The notes under the pieces were generated by a model. It was given only the letters and a program-made list of their open reading frames with translations. It searched no databases and was not told the DNA's origin. 64,000 bases of DNA, from assembly GCA_020853395.1 (NCBI GenBank), contig JADYYY010000013.1, forward strand, positions 1 to 64,000. The letters are read 5' to 3'. The DNA is from Acidobacteriota bacterium. GTDB lineage: Bacteria; Acidobacteriota; Vicinamibacteria; Vicinamibacterales; SCN-69-37. Positions 55,961 through 64,000 of this stretch are shown piece after piece (position 1 is the stretch's first letter; the number at the start of each line of letters is the position of its first letter). Both the position numbers and the translations under genes were made by a program.

Positions 55961-56584
55961 ATGAAGCGGCTCATCTTCGCGCTCGCTGTGCTGATCGGCC
56001 CCGCCACTGCCGGCTGCGGAGAGAGCGACGCCGATCGCGCCGCGGCTGACGCGGCACGCGCGAAGGCCGCGGCCGAAGACGCCGCCAAAGCCAAGGCGCG
56101 CGCGGAGGCGGCGGCCGCGATGGAGGCCGAGCGCCTCGAGGACCTGTGGACCTACACCGACACGCGCGTCGGTCGGGCCAGGCAGCTCGCCGCGCAGATC
56201 AGATCGACCAACGACGTGGACGCGGACGGGCAGGGCGGGCGCTCCGTCCTGCTCGTCTTCCGCGATCACGCCGACTGGGGCCGGAGCAGCTACCTCGTGC
56301 TCACGGCGGGCGACTTCAACTGTTCGCCGGCGTGCGCAGTGTCGGTCGCTGCCAACGGTGCGCCGGCGACGTCCATGAAGGCGCATCGGCCGACGACCGA
56401 TCAGGCCATCGCGCTCTTCATCGACGACTGGCGTGTTCTCTGGCGCACGGTGACGCACGCCAAACAACTGAGCGTCGAGTTTCCGGTGCGCGCCGGCGGC
56501 ACGCGGACGGCGACGTTCGACGTCGGCGGTCTGGATCCGGCGAGGATGCCGGCTTGGCCCGCCGCATCAGCGGCGCCTCGATGA
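55961..56584 (+). CDS. Lipoprotein with Ala/Glu coiled coil
   Basis: 207 residues. Lipobox LIGPATAGC (Cys19), then a long Ala/Lys/Glu/Asp coiled-coil (ADRAAADAARAKAAAEDAAK), then a compact C-terminal domain with two Cys (DFNCSPACAVSV). Function unknown; the coiled coil could form a trimeric or periplasm-spanning stalk as in Lpp/YbgF-type proteins. The start is close behind the DUF1080 gene. Confidence 0.72.
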   Translation: MKRLIFALAVLIGPATAGCGESDADRAAADAARAKAAAEDAAKAKARAEAAAAMEAERLEDLWTYTDTRVGRARQLAAQIRSTNDVDADGQGGRSVLLVFRDHADWGRSSYLVLTAGDFNCSPACAVSVAANGAPATSMKAHRPTTDQAIALFIDDWRVLWRTVTHAKQLSVEFPVRAGGTRTATFDVGGLDPARMPAWPAASAAPR

Positions 56585-56615
56585 GGCGACCCGCGGAAAC
56601 GAGAGCACGCCGCGG

Positions 56616-57020
56616 CTACTTCGTCTCGCCCTCGCACTCCGGGCAGCGCCGTTCGGCCCAGTCCAGCCAATCGAGCAGCTCCTGCGTGGCAGGCCAGCGG
56701 CGCGTGTCGGTCGGGTGGTCCACGTAGAGAATCTCGCCCCACCGGTCGGCGACGAGCACCGCGGGTGCCGGTAATCCGGGCACCGGCTCGCGCGTGACGA
56801 CGACCTCGGCCTGCAATTGTACGAAGTCGGCGCGGCGGCGATCGAGCTCCGCGAGAGAGGACGCCTCGTCCTCAGCACGGCCAAACGCGGCAGGCAGCAC
56901 CACGAGCACGAGATTGCGGTGCTGCCAGACGTCCGAGTAGGTGAACGTCCGGCCCGTGACCGTCTGCACACGGATGTGGGGCACCGACTGCCCGCGATGA
57001 AGGCTGGCGTTGGCGCTCAT
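56616..57020 (-). CDS. AhpC/redoxin-fold protein lacking the catalytic cysteine
   Basis: 134 residues. A thioredoxin-like start (RGQSVPHIRVQTVTGRTFTY) and strand-helix order of redoxins, but where relatives read F-x-x-x-W-C-P-x-C this protein has LVVLPAAFGRAEDEASSLAE. The only Cys are in the tail (RRCPECEGETK). The tail CPEC could be a metal site or a new redox centre. Active-site loss implies a non-peroxidase role. Confidence 0.6.
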   Translation of the reverse strand: MSANASLHRGQSVPHIRVQTVTGRTFTYSDVWQHRNLVLVVLPAAFGRAEDEASSLAELDRRRADFVQLQAEVVVTREPVPGLPAPAVLVADRWGEILYVDHPTDTRRWPATQELLDWLDWAERRCPECEGETK

Positions 57021-57209
57021 CTTCTGAGAATACTCGCGAGAATACTCGAACGTGCGTTGCGGCTCCCCGCCGCGGGCGTAAAGTAGGACTCATACGACCC
57101 AGACAGGCCGCCACTCGAGGTGAGGTGGCGACGCGCCGGACGTCGAACGATGGCCGCGCGCGATCGCCCCACGTCATCGAGAGCATGCGGTGAGGCGGAG
57201 GACAGGATC

Positions 57210-57359
57210 ATGGCGGAGCTGACCAAGTGCGCGCATCCGGCGTGTGAGTGCAAGGTGCCGAAGAACGGTCCGTTCGGCAAGTACTGCTCCGAGGACTGTC
57301 GCGAGAAGGGGGCGATGATGGAGCTGCACTGTCGCTGCGGTCATCCCGACTGCAAGTAG
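57210..57359 (+). CDS. Bacterial metallothionein-like protein
   Basis: 49 residues with eight Cys and three His in a BmtA/SmtA-like order (KCAHPACECKVP, KYCSEDCREKGA, HCRCGHPDC). Binds Zn or other soft metal ions and probably buffers them in the cytoplasm. ATG 57210 with a GGAGGACAGG ribosome-binding site. Divergent from the redoxin-like gene and close to it. Confidence 0.85.
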   Translation: MAELTKCAHPACECKVPKNGPFGKYCSEDCREKGAMMELHCRCGHPDCK

Positions 57360-57376
57360 CCCTTGCGGGCCGCCGT

Positions 57377-58030
57377 TCACGACAGCGGCGTGAGTTTCGG
57401 CGGCCGTGCGCCGCGCGGCCGAAGGCCTGCCCGTATGGGTTCGTACGTCAACTCGACGCCCGACGACGCGCTGCGCAGGAGCAGACCGCCGCGGCTCATG
57501 TCGCCACGCCCGATGAACGCCGACGGAAAGCAGAGGCGATCGCCGAAGCAGGGCGCGAGCAGGTCGACGTACTTGCCGGTCGCGACGCTGCCGAGCAGCA
57601 CGATCGCCGCGCCGGGCCCGACGCGCGCAGCGAGCGCGGCCGCGTCGTGCTCGAGGGCCGTGCGGTAGGCGGCGTTGTCGACCGCGACGTCGCCCGCCGC
57701 GAACTCGCGGATCATCGTCTCGTCCGCGGTCTGATCGGGATCCAGCAGCCCGCGCGACGGCGTGATGACGAACGCCGCGCCGGGCCCGCGCGTGCTGCGG
57801 CCGTACCGGCGCGCGTACGCGAGCTTGCCGCGGAAGTAGAGCCCGCTCAGGAAGCTGAACGCCTCGCCCAGCGTGAGTGTGCCGGCGCGCAGCCGCTGCG
57901 CCATGACCCCCTGCGATCGCTCGCCGAGCAATGCCGCCGATCGCCTGCCGCCGCAGAATGCCGGCGACAGCAGGAACAGGCGTTCCCCTTCGTCACGAGC
58001 CCGCGCAAGGTCGCCGCTGTCTGAGACCAC
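57377..58030 (-). CDS. Conserved hypothetical protein
   Basis: 217 residues starting GTG. Segments such as RLFLLSPAFCGGRRSAALLG, FLSGLYFRGKLAYARRYG and RVGPGAAIVLLGSVATGKYV look conserved, the last like a P-loop-adjacent or flavodoxin-like strand. No transmembrane segment or enzyme signature. I remember similar proteins in Acidobacteria and Proteobacteria without a known function. Ends PKLTPLS. Confidence 0.7.
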   Translation of the reverse strand: MVSDSGDLARARDEGERLFLLSPAFCGGRRSAALLGERSQGVMAQRLRAGTLTLGEAFSFLSGLYFRGKLAYARRYGRSTRGPGAAFVITPSRGLLDPDQTADETMIREFAAGDVAVDNAAYRTALEHDAAALAARVGPGAAIVLLGSVATGKYVDLLAPCFGDRLCFPSAFIGRGDMSRGGLLLRSASSGVELTYEPIRAGLRPRGARPPKLTPLS

Positions 58031-58300
58031 TGGTCGTCCTTCCCAGAGATCTTTTCACCCGCGTCAAGCCGGGCTGGCCGAAGGCGAGCAGCCCATCGAT
58101 CCGTGCCGACCGTGACGCGGCGATCCCGCGATCGTGATGCCGGCGCGCAGCAGCCCAAGACCGTATTGGGCCGACGCAGACGTCTCGCCCCAAGAGCCCA
58201 CCACATACCAGCCATTCCGGCACATCGCAGTTCTCACTCCGCGAAGACCCAGGCACGTCGTGACGACGCCGGGGACGCGCGCTCGGATACACTCGCTGCG

Positions 58301-59095
58301 ATGGCCGCAGTCGTGCCCGTGCGGGAACGGCCGCCGCTGAAGTGGGCCGGCGGCAAGCGGTGGCAACTGCCGCACCTTCGGCCTCTCTGGGAGCCGCACG
58401 CGCGGCGCCGCCTGGTCGAGCCGTTCTGCGGCGGGCTCGCGGTCGCGCTCGGGTTGGCGCCGGAGCGCGCCCTCCTGAACGATGCGAACCCGAACCTGAT
58501 CAACTTCTATCGCTGGTTGCAGCGCGGGCTGGTCGTCGACGTTCCGCTGGAGAACGACGCGAGCGTGTACTACCGTCACCGCGCGCGGTTCAACGCGCTG
58601 CTCGCGACCGGTGGCGCCGAGACGGCCGAAGCGGCGGCCCTGTTCTACTACCTCAACCGGACCGGCTACAACGGCCTCTGCCGCTTCAACAGCCGCGGCG
58701 TGTTCAACGTCCCGTTCGGCCGCTACACCACCATCAGCTACGAGACGGACTTTCGGCCGTACCGGGACGCCGTCGGAGGCTGGACGTTCGTCTGCGGTGA
58801 TCTGGAGGCCGTGCCGATCGAACGCGGCGACTTCGTGTATGCCGATCCGCCGTACGACGTCGAGTTCACGGCGTACGCGGCCGGCGGCTTCTCATGGGAC
58901 GATCAACAACGGACCGCCGTGAGGCTGTCGCAGCATCGCGGCCCGGTCGTGCTCGTCAACCAGGCGACGGACCGCATCGAGCGGCTGTACCGGACGCTCG
59001 GCTTCGCGATCCGCTTTCTCGACGCGCCGCGCCGCATCAGTTGCCGCGGCGATCGCACGCCGGCCAGGGAAGTCATCGCCACGCGCAACCTGTAG
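58301..59095 (+). CDS. D12-class (Dam-type) DNA adenine methyltransferase
   Basis: 264 residues. AdoMet motif PLKWAGGKRWQLPHL and VEPFCGGLAVALGLAPERAL, catalytic D-P-P-Y in GDFVYADPPYDVEF, and family motif YYLNRTGYNGLCRFNSRGVF. All catalytic elements intact. No restriction endonuclease gene is adjacent, so it is an orphan methylase, which may modify GATC or a related site. The ATG at 58301 is chosen; the 200-bp region before it is not methylase-like. Confidence 0.92.
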   Translation: MAAVVPVRERPPLKWAGGKRWQLPHLRPLWEPHARRRLVEPFCGGLAVALGLAPERALLNDANPNLINFYRWLQRGLVVDVPLENDASVYYRHRARFNALLATGGAETAEAAALFYYLNRTGYNGLCRFNSRGVFNVPFGRYTTISYETDFRPYRDAVGGWTFVCGDLEAVPIERGDFVYADPPYDVEFTAYAAGGFSWDDQQRTAVRLSQHRGPVVLVNQATDRIERLYRTLGFAIRFLDAPRRISCRGDRTPAREVIATRNL

Positions 59096-59170
59096 CGTTC
59101 GCGCCGATGCGAGATGCCCGACCCGCCGGGCGATGTCGCGGCATCGGGCCGACGCCTCGTTGCCGGCTCC

Positions 59171-60043
59171 TCAGCGTCGCCATCGCTCGAGTCGCGCCAT
59201 TGCACGCTGGAGCGAGCGCCGGCGCCGCCGCAGATCGTCCCACACGTCGCCCGCGTCGCGAATGCGCCCGGCCATCGTGCGGAGCGTGAACGTGCGCGGC
59301 ATGACGCTGCCGCGCTCGACTTCGCGCCACGTGCAGGGTGCCGACACCGGCGCGCCCGGTCTCGCCCGCACCGTGTAGGCGGCCGCGAACGTCGCGCCGT
59401 ACCCGTTGCGGCCGGTATCGACGTAGATCCGGCCGCGCCGGTCCGCCTTGCTGAACTCCTGCGTCAGCCGATCCGGCGCGAGCCGCACGAACAGCGCGCC
59501 CACGCCGTGTGCAAAGCGCTCGACCACGCCGATCGCCGCCTTGCCGTCGAGCGGCACGACGATGTGGAAGCCTTTGGAGCCGGACGTCTTGATCCACGAC
59601 GGCAGCCCGAGCTCCGCCAGCAGATCCCGCAGCCCGATCGCCGCCGCCCGCACGTTGTCGACATCGTCGTCCGGCGGATCGAGGTCGAAGATGCAGAGGT
59701 CGGGCCGATCGAGGTGCGGTGTTCGCGACGCCCACACGTGCTGGGTGATGGTGTTCTGGTTCGTCAGCCAGAGCAGCGACCGCACGTCCGTGACGATTGG
59801 ATGATGGACGACGCCGCCCTTCTTCGGAACCTCGACGCGCTCGAGCCACGGCGGGGCGCCCTTCGACACGTCCTTCTGCCAGAAGCCTTTCGCCCCGATG
59901 CCGGCCGGATACCGTTCCATCGTGACGGGCCGCCCGCGAAGGTGCGGCAGCATCACCGGCGCGATCGTCTCGTAGTACGCAGCCAGTTCTCCCTTCGTGA
60001 TGCCATCGTCCGGGAAGAGCACTTTGTCGGGATGCGTGATCAT
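59171..60043 (-). CDS. LigD primase-polymerase domain protein (stand-alone)
   Basis: 290 residues of the archaeo-eukaryotic primase-type LigD polymerase: MITHPDKVLFPDDGITKGEL, LIDLDPPDDD-type metal site in CIFDLDPPDDDVDN, IKTSGSKGFHIVVPLDGKAA and EFSKADRRGRIYVDTGRNGY. It fills in or extends ends in non-homologous end joining. It starts with ATG 60043, overlapping the ligase stop (ATGA), so the two genes are co-translated. No phosphoesterase domain is present. Confidence 0.92.
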   Translation of the reverse strand: MITHPDKVLFPDDGITKGELAAYYETIAPVMLPHLRGRPVTMERYPAGIGAKGFWQKDVSKGAPPWLERVEVPKKGGVVHHPIVTDVRSLLWLTNQNTITQHVWASRTPHLDRPDLCIFDLDPPDDDVDNVRAAAIGLRDLLAELGLPSWIKTSGSKGFHIVVPLDGKAAIGVVERFAHGVGALFVRLAPDRLTQEFSKADRRGRIYVDTGRNGYGATFAAAYTVRARPGAPVSAPCTWREVERGSVMPRTFTLRTMAGRIRDAGDVWDDLRRRRRSLQRAMARLERWRR

Positions 60044-60897
60044 GGCCGCTCCCTCACGACGTCGCCGGCCGGCTTGTCGCGACGCACGCCGACGAGCCGC
60101 GGATGCCGGAGCTTGCCGTGCGCGGTCCACTCGATGAAGGCGACCTGCACGACGACCTCCGGACGGGTCCAGTGGACCGCTTTCCGAGGCAAGCCTTTGC
60201 CTCGCGCGAACGGCGGCGACGGCAGCGCGATCGCATCGAGCTCGGCGCGCAGGTCGGTCAGCAGCTTGGTGTCGAACCCGGTGCCGATCTTGCCGGCGAA
60301 CACGAGGTCCTGACCTTCGTGGTAGCCCACGAGGAGCGCCCCGAGGCCGACACGCGCGCCGCGGGGATTGGTGAACCCGCCGACGACGAATTCCTGGGAC
60401 GCCTCGACCTTCATCTTCAGCCAGTGCGGCGATCGCCGGTGTTCGTACAGCGACCCGCGACGCTTGGCGATCACGCCTTCCCACCCCTCACGCCGCGCGA
60501 GCTCCCAGGGTTGCGGATGGTCGATCGCGGCGACGTGTCGCATGGGCGGACCGAAGCGGAGCGTCCCGAGCAGGGCGCGCCGCTCCTCCAGCGGTCGCCC
60601 GGTCAGGAGCTCGCCGTCGAGCCAGAGAACGTCGAACACGTCGTAGGCGCCGTGACCGTCCCACGTCACCTCGCCGTCGAGGATCACGTCACGCACGGGC
60701 AGGCGAGCGATCGCGCGCGCCACGGCCGGCAAATCCTGGAGCCGCCGGCTGCGCGAGTAGAGGCGCACGTCGGCGCCGCGCTTCCAGGCCAGCAGCCGGA
60801 TGCCGTCGAACTTGCGCTCGAAGATCCAGTCCGGGCCGGCGAACCGTTCCTGCGTGAGCGTGGCGGCCATCGGTTCCAGCCACTCCGGCATCGGCAT
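60040..60897 (-). CDS. ATP-dependent DNA ligase (LigD ligase-domain type, stand-alone)
   Basis: 285 residues. Nucleotidyl-transferase motif FERKFDGIRLL with K29 as the AMP-accepting lysine, motif III DVILDGEVTWDG, motif IV GVIAKRRGS, motif V WLKMKVEAS and the OB-fold LVFAGKIGTGFDTKLL. Compact, like the ligase part of LigD. ATG 60897; its start is only 24 bp from the divergent gene at 60922, so the promoters overlap. Together with the downstream polymerase gene it forms a split LigD. Confidence 0.92.
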   Translation of the reverse strand: MPMPEWLEPMAATLTQERFAGPDWIFERKFDGIRLLAWKRGADVRLYSRSRRLQDLPAVARAIARLPVRDVILDGEVTWDGHGAYDVFDVLWLDGELLTGRPLEERRALLGTLRFGPPMRHVAAIDHPQPWELARREGWEGVIAKRRGSLYEHRRSPHWLKMKVEASQEFVVGGFTNPRGARVGLGALLVGYHEGQDLVFAGKIGTGFDTKLLTDLRAELDAIALPSPPFARGKGLPRKAVHWTRPEVVVQVAFIEWTAHGKLRHPRLVGVRRDKPAGDVVRERP

Positions 60898-60921
60898 ATC
60901 GAATGATGGCAGAATGCGCCG

Positions 60922-62154
60922 ATGGCGGCGTCCTCGACGCTCGCGGCTCCGTCGCGGCCGCCCGACGGCCCACGGGACGCGCCGGCGCGGCGGCGCGTCG
61001 AATCGATCGACGTGCTCCGCGGGCTCGTCATGTTCCTCATGCTGGCCGAGGCGATGCGGCTGTGGACGCTCGGCGCCGCGTTTCCCGCCAGCCGGTTCTG
61101 GGCCGTCGTCGCCTACAACACCACGCACGTGCCGTGGCAGGGGTGCTCGGTCCACGATCTCATCCAGCCGGCGTTCTCCCTGCTCGTCGGGGCCGCGCTG
61201 CCGTTTTCGATCGCGAGCCGCCGTGCTGCGGGCCAGAGCGTCGTGCAGATGTTCCGCCACGCCCTCTGGCGCAGCGTCGTCCTGGTCTTGCTCGGCATCT
61301 TCCTGCGCTCCATCGGTCGGCCTCGGACGTACTGGACGTTCGAGGACACGCTCACGCAGATCGGCCTCGGCTACACGTTCCTGTTCCTGCTCGCATTCGC
61401 CAGGGTCCGCGTGCAGGCCGCGGTCTTCGCGGCGATTCTCGCGGGTTTCTGGACGGCCTTCGTGCTCTATCCGCTGCCGCCTGCCGGTTTCGACTACGCG
61501 TCGGTGGGCGTGCCGCCGGAATGGCCGCATCTCTACACGGGTTTTCTCGCGCACTTCAACAAGAACGCGAACCTCGCGTGGGCGTTCGACACCTGGTTTC
61601 TCAATCTGTTTCCTCGGGAGAGGCCCTTCGTCTTCAATCCCGGCGGCTGGTCCACGTTGAGCTTCGTGCCGACGCTCGCGACGATGCAGATCGGATTGTG
61701 GGCGGGCGAGTGGCTCCAGTCTGCGCGGCCGGACGTCACGAAACTGCGCGCTCTCGTCGCGACCGGCGTGGCGCTCGCGTTCGCCGGGCTGCTCTTGCAG
61801 TGGCTGCACCTCTGTCCGATCGTCAAGCGCATCTGGACGCCGGCCTACACGCTGTACAGCGGTGGTCTCGTCCTGCTGATGTTGGGGGGCCTGTTCTTCG
61901 CCGTGGAGATGAAGCGCTGGAGGCGCTGGGCATTTCCGCTGATCGTGATCGGCGCCAACTCGATCGCGGTCTACGTCATGAGCTGGACGATTGAGCACTT
62001 CGTGAGCGAGGCGCTGCTACGGCACCTGGGCCGCGCACCGTTCCTCGTGCTCGGCCCGCCGTTCGAACCCGTGCTGCGCGGCGCGGGCGTGCTGGCCGTC
62101 TTCTGGCTGATCCTGTTTTGGATGTACCGGCGCCGGCTGTTCGTCCGGATCTGA
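60922..62154 (+). CDS. Heparan-alpha-glucosaminide N-acetyltransferase-like membrane protein (DUF5009/COG4299)
   Basis: 410 residues, about ten hydrophobic segments. Characteristic parts: RVESIDVLRGLVMFLMLAEA, HVPWQGCSVHDLIQPAFSLL (conserved His/Asp), FGVGALPFSIA-like VGAALPFSIASRRAAGQ, and LSFVPTLATMQIGLWAGEWL. The family moves acetyl groups from cytoplasmic acetyl-CoA to extracytoplasmic sugars. Its position in sugar-rich Acidobacteria fits polysaccharide breakdown. The ATG at 60922 has little room for a leader. Confidence 0.82.
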   Translation: MAASSTLAAPSRPPDGPRDAPARRRVESIDVLRGLVMFLMLAEAMRLWTLGAAFPASRFWAVVAYNTTHVPWQGCSVHDLIQPAFSLLVGAALPFSIASRRAAGQSVVQMFRHALWRSVVLVLLGIFLRSIGRPRTYWTFEDTLTQIGLGYTFLFLLAFARVRVQAAVFAAILAGFWTAFVLYPLPPAGFDYASVGVPPEWPHLYTGFLAHFNKNANLAWAFDTWFLNLFPRERPFVFNPGGWSTLSFVPTLATMQIGLWAGEWLQSARPDVTKLRALVATGVALAFAGLLLQWLHLCPIVKRIWTPAYTLYSGGLVLLMLGGLFFAVEMKRWRRWAFPLIVIGANSIAVYVMSWTIEHFVSEALLRHLGRAPFLVLGPPFEPVLRGAGVLAVFWLILFWMYRRRLFVRI

Positions 62155-62196
62155 GCCGGTCCGCGCGAGCGCGGCCGCCGGCGCGCCGGCCACCGC

Positions 62197-64000
62197 TCAT
62201 CTCGTCCGTGCGGCAATCCGGCTGACGAGCTTGCTCGCTTCCTCCAGCCACAGGACGGTGCTGGCGACGCCGAGACACGCGATCCAGTCGGCGCCGGTCA
62301 ACGGGACCGTCCCGAAGGCGCGCTGGAGGAACGGCGCGTACACGACCAGGACCTGCAGCGCCACCGATCCGGCGATCGCGATCCAGAGCCATCGGTTGAC
62401 GAAGAGGTGCACGAAGGCGCTGCGTTCGTCCGATCGGGCGTTGAGGACGTTGAAGATCTGGAACAGCATCAGCGTCGTGAACGCCATCGTCTGCGCGTAC
62501 GCGACGGTGCCGTTGCCGGCGATGAGGCCGCCGGGCAGCGACGCATCCAGCACGAGCAGCGTGCCGACGGCCATGATGGCGCCGACGAACGCGATCCCTC
62601 GCCACATCCGGGATGTGATGACCGGCTCGCCAGCGGGCCGCGGCGCCTGATCCATCACGCCGTCGTCGGCCGGGTCGAGGCCGAGCGCCAGCGCCGGCGG
62701 CCCGTCGGTCACGAGGTTGATCCACAGGATCTGCGTCGCCAGCAGCGGCAGCACGAGCGCGTCGCCCTCGGCGTGGAGGCCGATGTGGCGCGCGAGCAGC
62801 ACGCCGAAGAACATCGTCATCACTTCGCCGATGTTCGACGACAGCAGGTAGCGCAGGAACTTCCGGATGTTGGCGAAGATCGTGCGGCCTTCCTCGACGG
62901 CGGCGACGATCGATGCGAAGTTGTCGTCGGCGAGCACCATGTCGGCGGCTTCCCTGGACACGGACGTGCCGGTGATCCCCATCGCGATCCCGATGTCGGC
63001 CTTCTTCAAGGCCGGGGCGTCGTTCACGCCGTCGCCCGTCATCGCGACGATCGCGCCGGTGCGGCGCAGCGCGTCGATGATCCGCAGCTTGTGCTCGGGG
63101 TTCACCCGCGCGTACACGGAGACCTCGGCGACGGTGCGCGCCGCGTCCTCGGCAGAGAGCGCGTCCAGCTCCGCACCCGTGATGACGCGCCCGTCGGCCG
63201 CGATCCCCAGCTCCTGCGCGATGACCGCGGCGGTTCGCGGATGGTCGCCGGTGATCATGAGGGGCCGGATGCCGGCGCCCCGGGCGCGCGCCACGGCCGA
63301 CCTGGCTTCCGGCCGCGGGGGATCCAGGATGCCGATCAGGCCGCGGAACACGAGGTCTCGTTCCATGCGATCGTCTGGCCGCGCGGCGTGCTCGGCGAGC
63401 GCGTTGCCGCTGATCCCGCGGCTGGCGACGGCGAGCGTCCGCAGCGCGTCGCCGGCCAGCGCGTCGTTGGCCGCAAGAATCGCGGCTCGGCGCTCGGGCG
63501 TGAGCGGCCGCCGATCGTCGCCCACGAGCTCGTGGCTGCAGCGCTCGAGCAGCACGTCCGGCGCGCCCTTCGTGAACACGACGCCGCGGTCGTCGTGCTC
63601 GGTGTCGCGGTGCAGCGTGCTCATCAGCTTGCGCGCCGACGAGAACGGCACCTCGCCGACGCGGGGCAGCCGCTCATCGAGCGCCGTGGCGTTCAACCCC
63701 GCCTTGCGCGCCGCCACGAGCAGCGCGCCTTCCGTCGGATCGCCCTGCACCGTCCAGCGCCCCTCGCGCTCCTGCAGGGTGGCGTTGTTCGCGCGGTTCG
63801 CCGCCGAGAGCGCGCGCTCCAGCTCGATCTTCAGCGGGCCGGCGATCGGGCTGCCGTTGTCGCGCCGCACCTCGCCGGATGGCGCGTAGCCGGACCCCTC
63901 GAACGTCACGCGCCCGCTGGCCGTGACGATGACTCTGACGGTCATCTCGTTCTTCGTCAGCGTGCCGGTCTTGTCCGACGCGATCACGCTGGCCGACCCG
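62197..64000 (-). CDS. P-type cation-transporting ATPase, Ca2+-type (5' end outside window)
   Basis: About 600 residues of the C-terminal two thirds. The frame is open to the window edge and includes the phosphorylation loop VIASDKTGTLTKNEM. Then the nucleotide-binding domain (KGAPDVLLERCSH), hinge TGDGVNDAPALKKADIGIAM, TM4-6 with LSSNIGEVMTMFF, the Ca2+-ATPase signature ILWINLVTDGPPALALGLDP, and cation ATPase C-terminal helices. The ion is likely Ca2+ (or Mn2+), from the NLVTDG motif. It ends with a basic cytoplasmic tail. Confidence 0.93.
   Translation of the reverse strand, partial: GSASVIASDKTGTLTKNEMTVRVIVTASGRVTFEGSGYAPSGEVRRDNGSPIAGPLKIELERALSAANRANNATLQEREGRWTVQGDPTEGALLVAARKAGLNATALDERLPRVGEVPFSSARKLMSTLHRDTEHDDRGVVFTKGAPDVLLERCSHELVGDDRRPLTPERRAAILAANDALAGDALRTLAVASRGISGNALAEHAARPDDRMERDLVFRGLIGILDPPRPEARSAVARARGAGIRPLMITGDHPRTAAVIAQELGIAADGRVITGAELDALSAEDAARTVAEVSVYARVNPEHKLRIIDALRRTGAIVAMTGDGVNDAPALKKADIGIAMGITGTSVSREAADMVLADDNFASIVAAVEEGRTIFANIRKFLRYLLSSNIGEVMTMFFGVLLARHIGLHAEGDALVLPLLATQILWINLVTDGPPALALGLDPADDGVMDQAPRPAGEPVITSRMWRGIAFVGAIMAVGTLLVLDASLPGGLIAGNGTVAYAQTMAFTTLMLFQIFNVLNARSDERSAFVHLFVNRWLWIAIAGSVALQVLVVYAPFLQRAFGTVPLTGADWIACLGVASTVLWLEEASKLVSRIAARTR

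Noticed and set aside
60040..61998. 652-residue ligase with a long N-terminal extension
   Set aside because: The extension beyond 60897 is Arg/Glu/Asp-rich antisense of the acyltransferase-like gene; the ligase fold begins at MPMPEWLEPM.

Overview
This is a high-GC bacterial chromosome segment. Its gene content points to an uncultured or soil Acidobacteriota of the Vicinamibacteria type (inference from gene repertoire, not a phylogeny). The indicators are secreted 3-keto-glycoside hydrolase-like DUF1080 proteins, Tat-exported TIM-barrel and RidA-like proteins, PadR regulators paired with small membrane proteins, ECF sigma/anti-sigma pairs and very Arg/Ala/Asp-rich proteins.

Layout. 1-1636: end of dnaX (with an in-frame minisatellite encoding nine identical heptapeptides), ybaB and recR, a classic replication/repair operon. 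1881-8387: a PAS-GGDEF-EAL protein, a flippase-like membrane protein, a DUF4203 membrane protein, OsmC, a cupin and a DEAD-box RNA helicase. 8551-17994: an accessory island. It begins at tRNA-Asn, continues with a decayed IS481-type element and a VapBC toxin-antitoxin, and then carries a four-gene type I-G (formerly I-U) CRISPR effector operon (csb1/cas7, csb2/cas5-cas6, cas3 with C-terminal HD, and a Cas8-like gene). No cas1, cas2, cas4 or repeat array is visible. The island ends in a beheaded flavin-reductase fragment.

18142-31798: a degenerate-looking serine hydrolase carrying a palindromic insertion, an ankyrin protein, an SDR and a cupin. Next is a tolC-adaptor-RND efflux operon divergent from an OsmC-sigma-anti-sigma operon across a nested dyad, then an FMN alpha-hydroxy-acid oxidase and a beta-barrel protein. 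31937-36602: greB and a tightly overlapping four-gene operon (secreted protein, CDP-alcohol phosphotransferase, LicC-like nucleotidyltransferase, flippase-like protein) that I interpret as an undescribed polar-lipid or headgroup pathway. 36624-50102: EEP phosphatase, lactonase, a glycosyltransferase with no standard start codon, KatG, DinB/PadR, sugar-metabolism-like secreted enzymes, cupredoxin, DUF4142, RidA and dienelactone hydrolase.

50232-53297: a sigma-54 regulatory locus. A 16-bp-arm inverted repeat and a -24/-12 promoter precede a small unknown gene and a V4R-domain (XylR/DmpR/MopR-like) enhancer-binding protein, followed by a second IS481 remnant. 53378-64000: secreted proteins, DUF1080, a lipoprotein, a cysteine-less redoxin, a metallothionein, an orphan Dam-type methylase, a split LigD (ligase and primase-polymerase as separate overlapping genes), an acyltransferase-like membrane protein and the 3' part of a P-type Ca2+ ATPase gene.

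All functional assignments come from reading motifs by eye. No database search was run.
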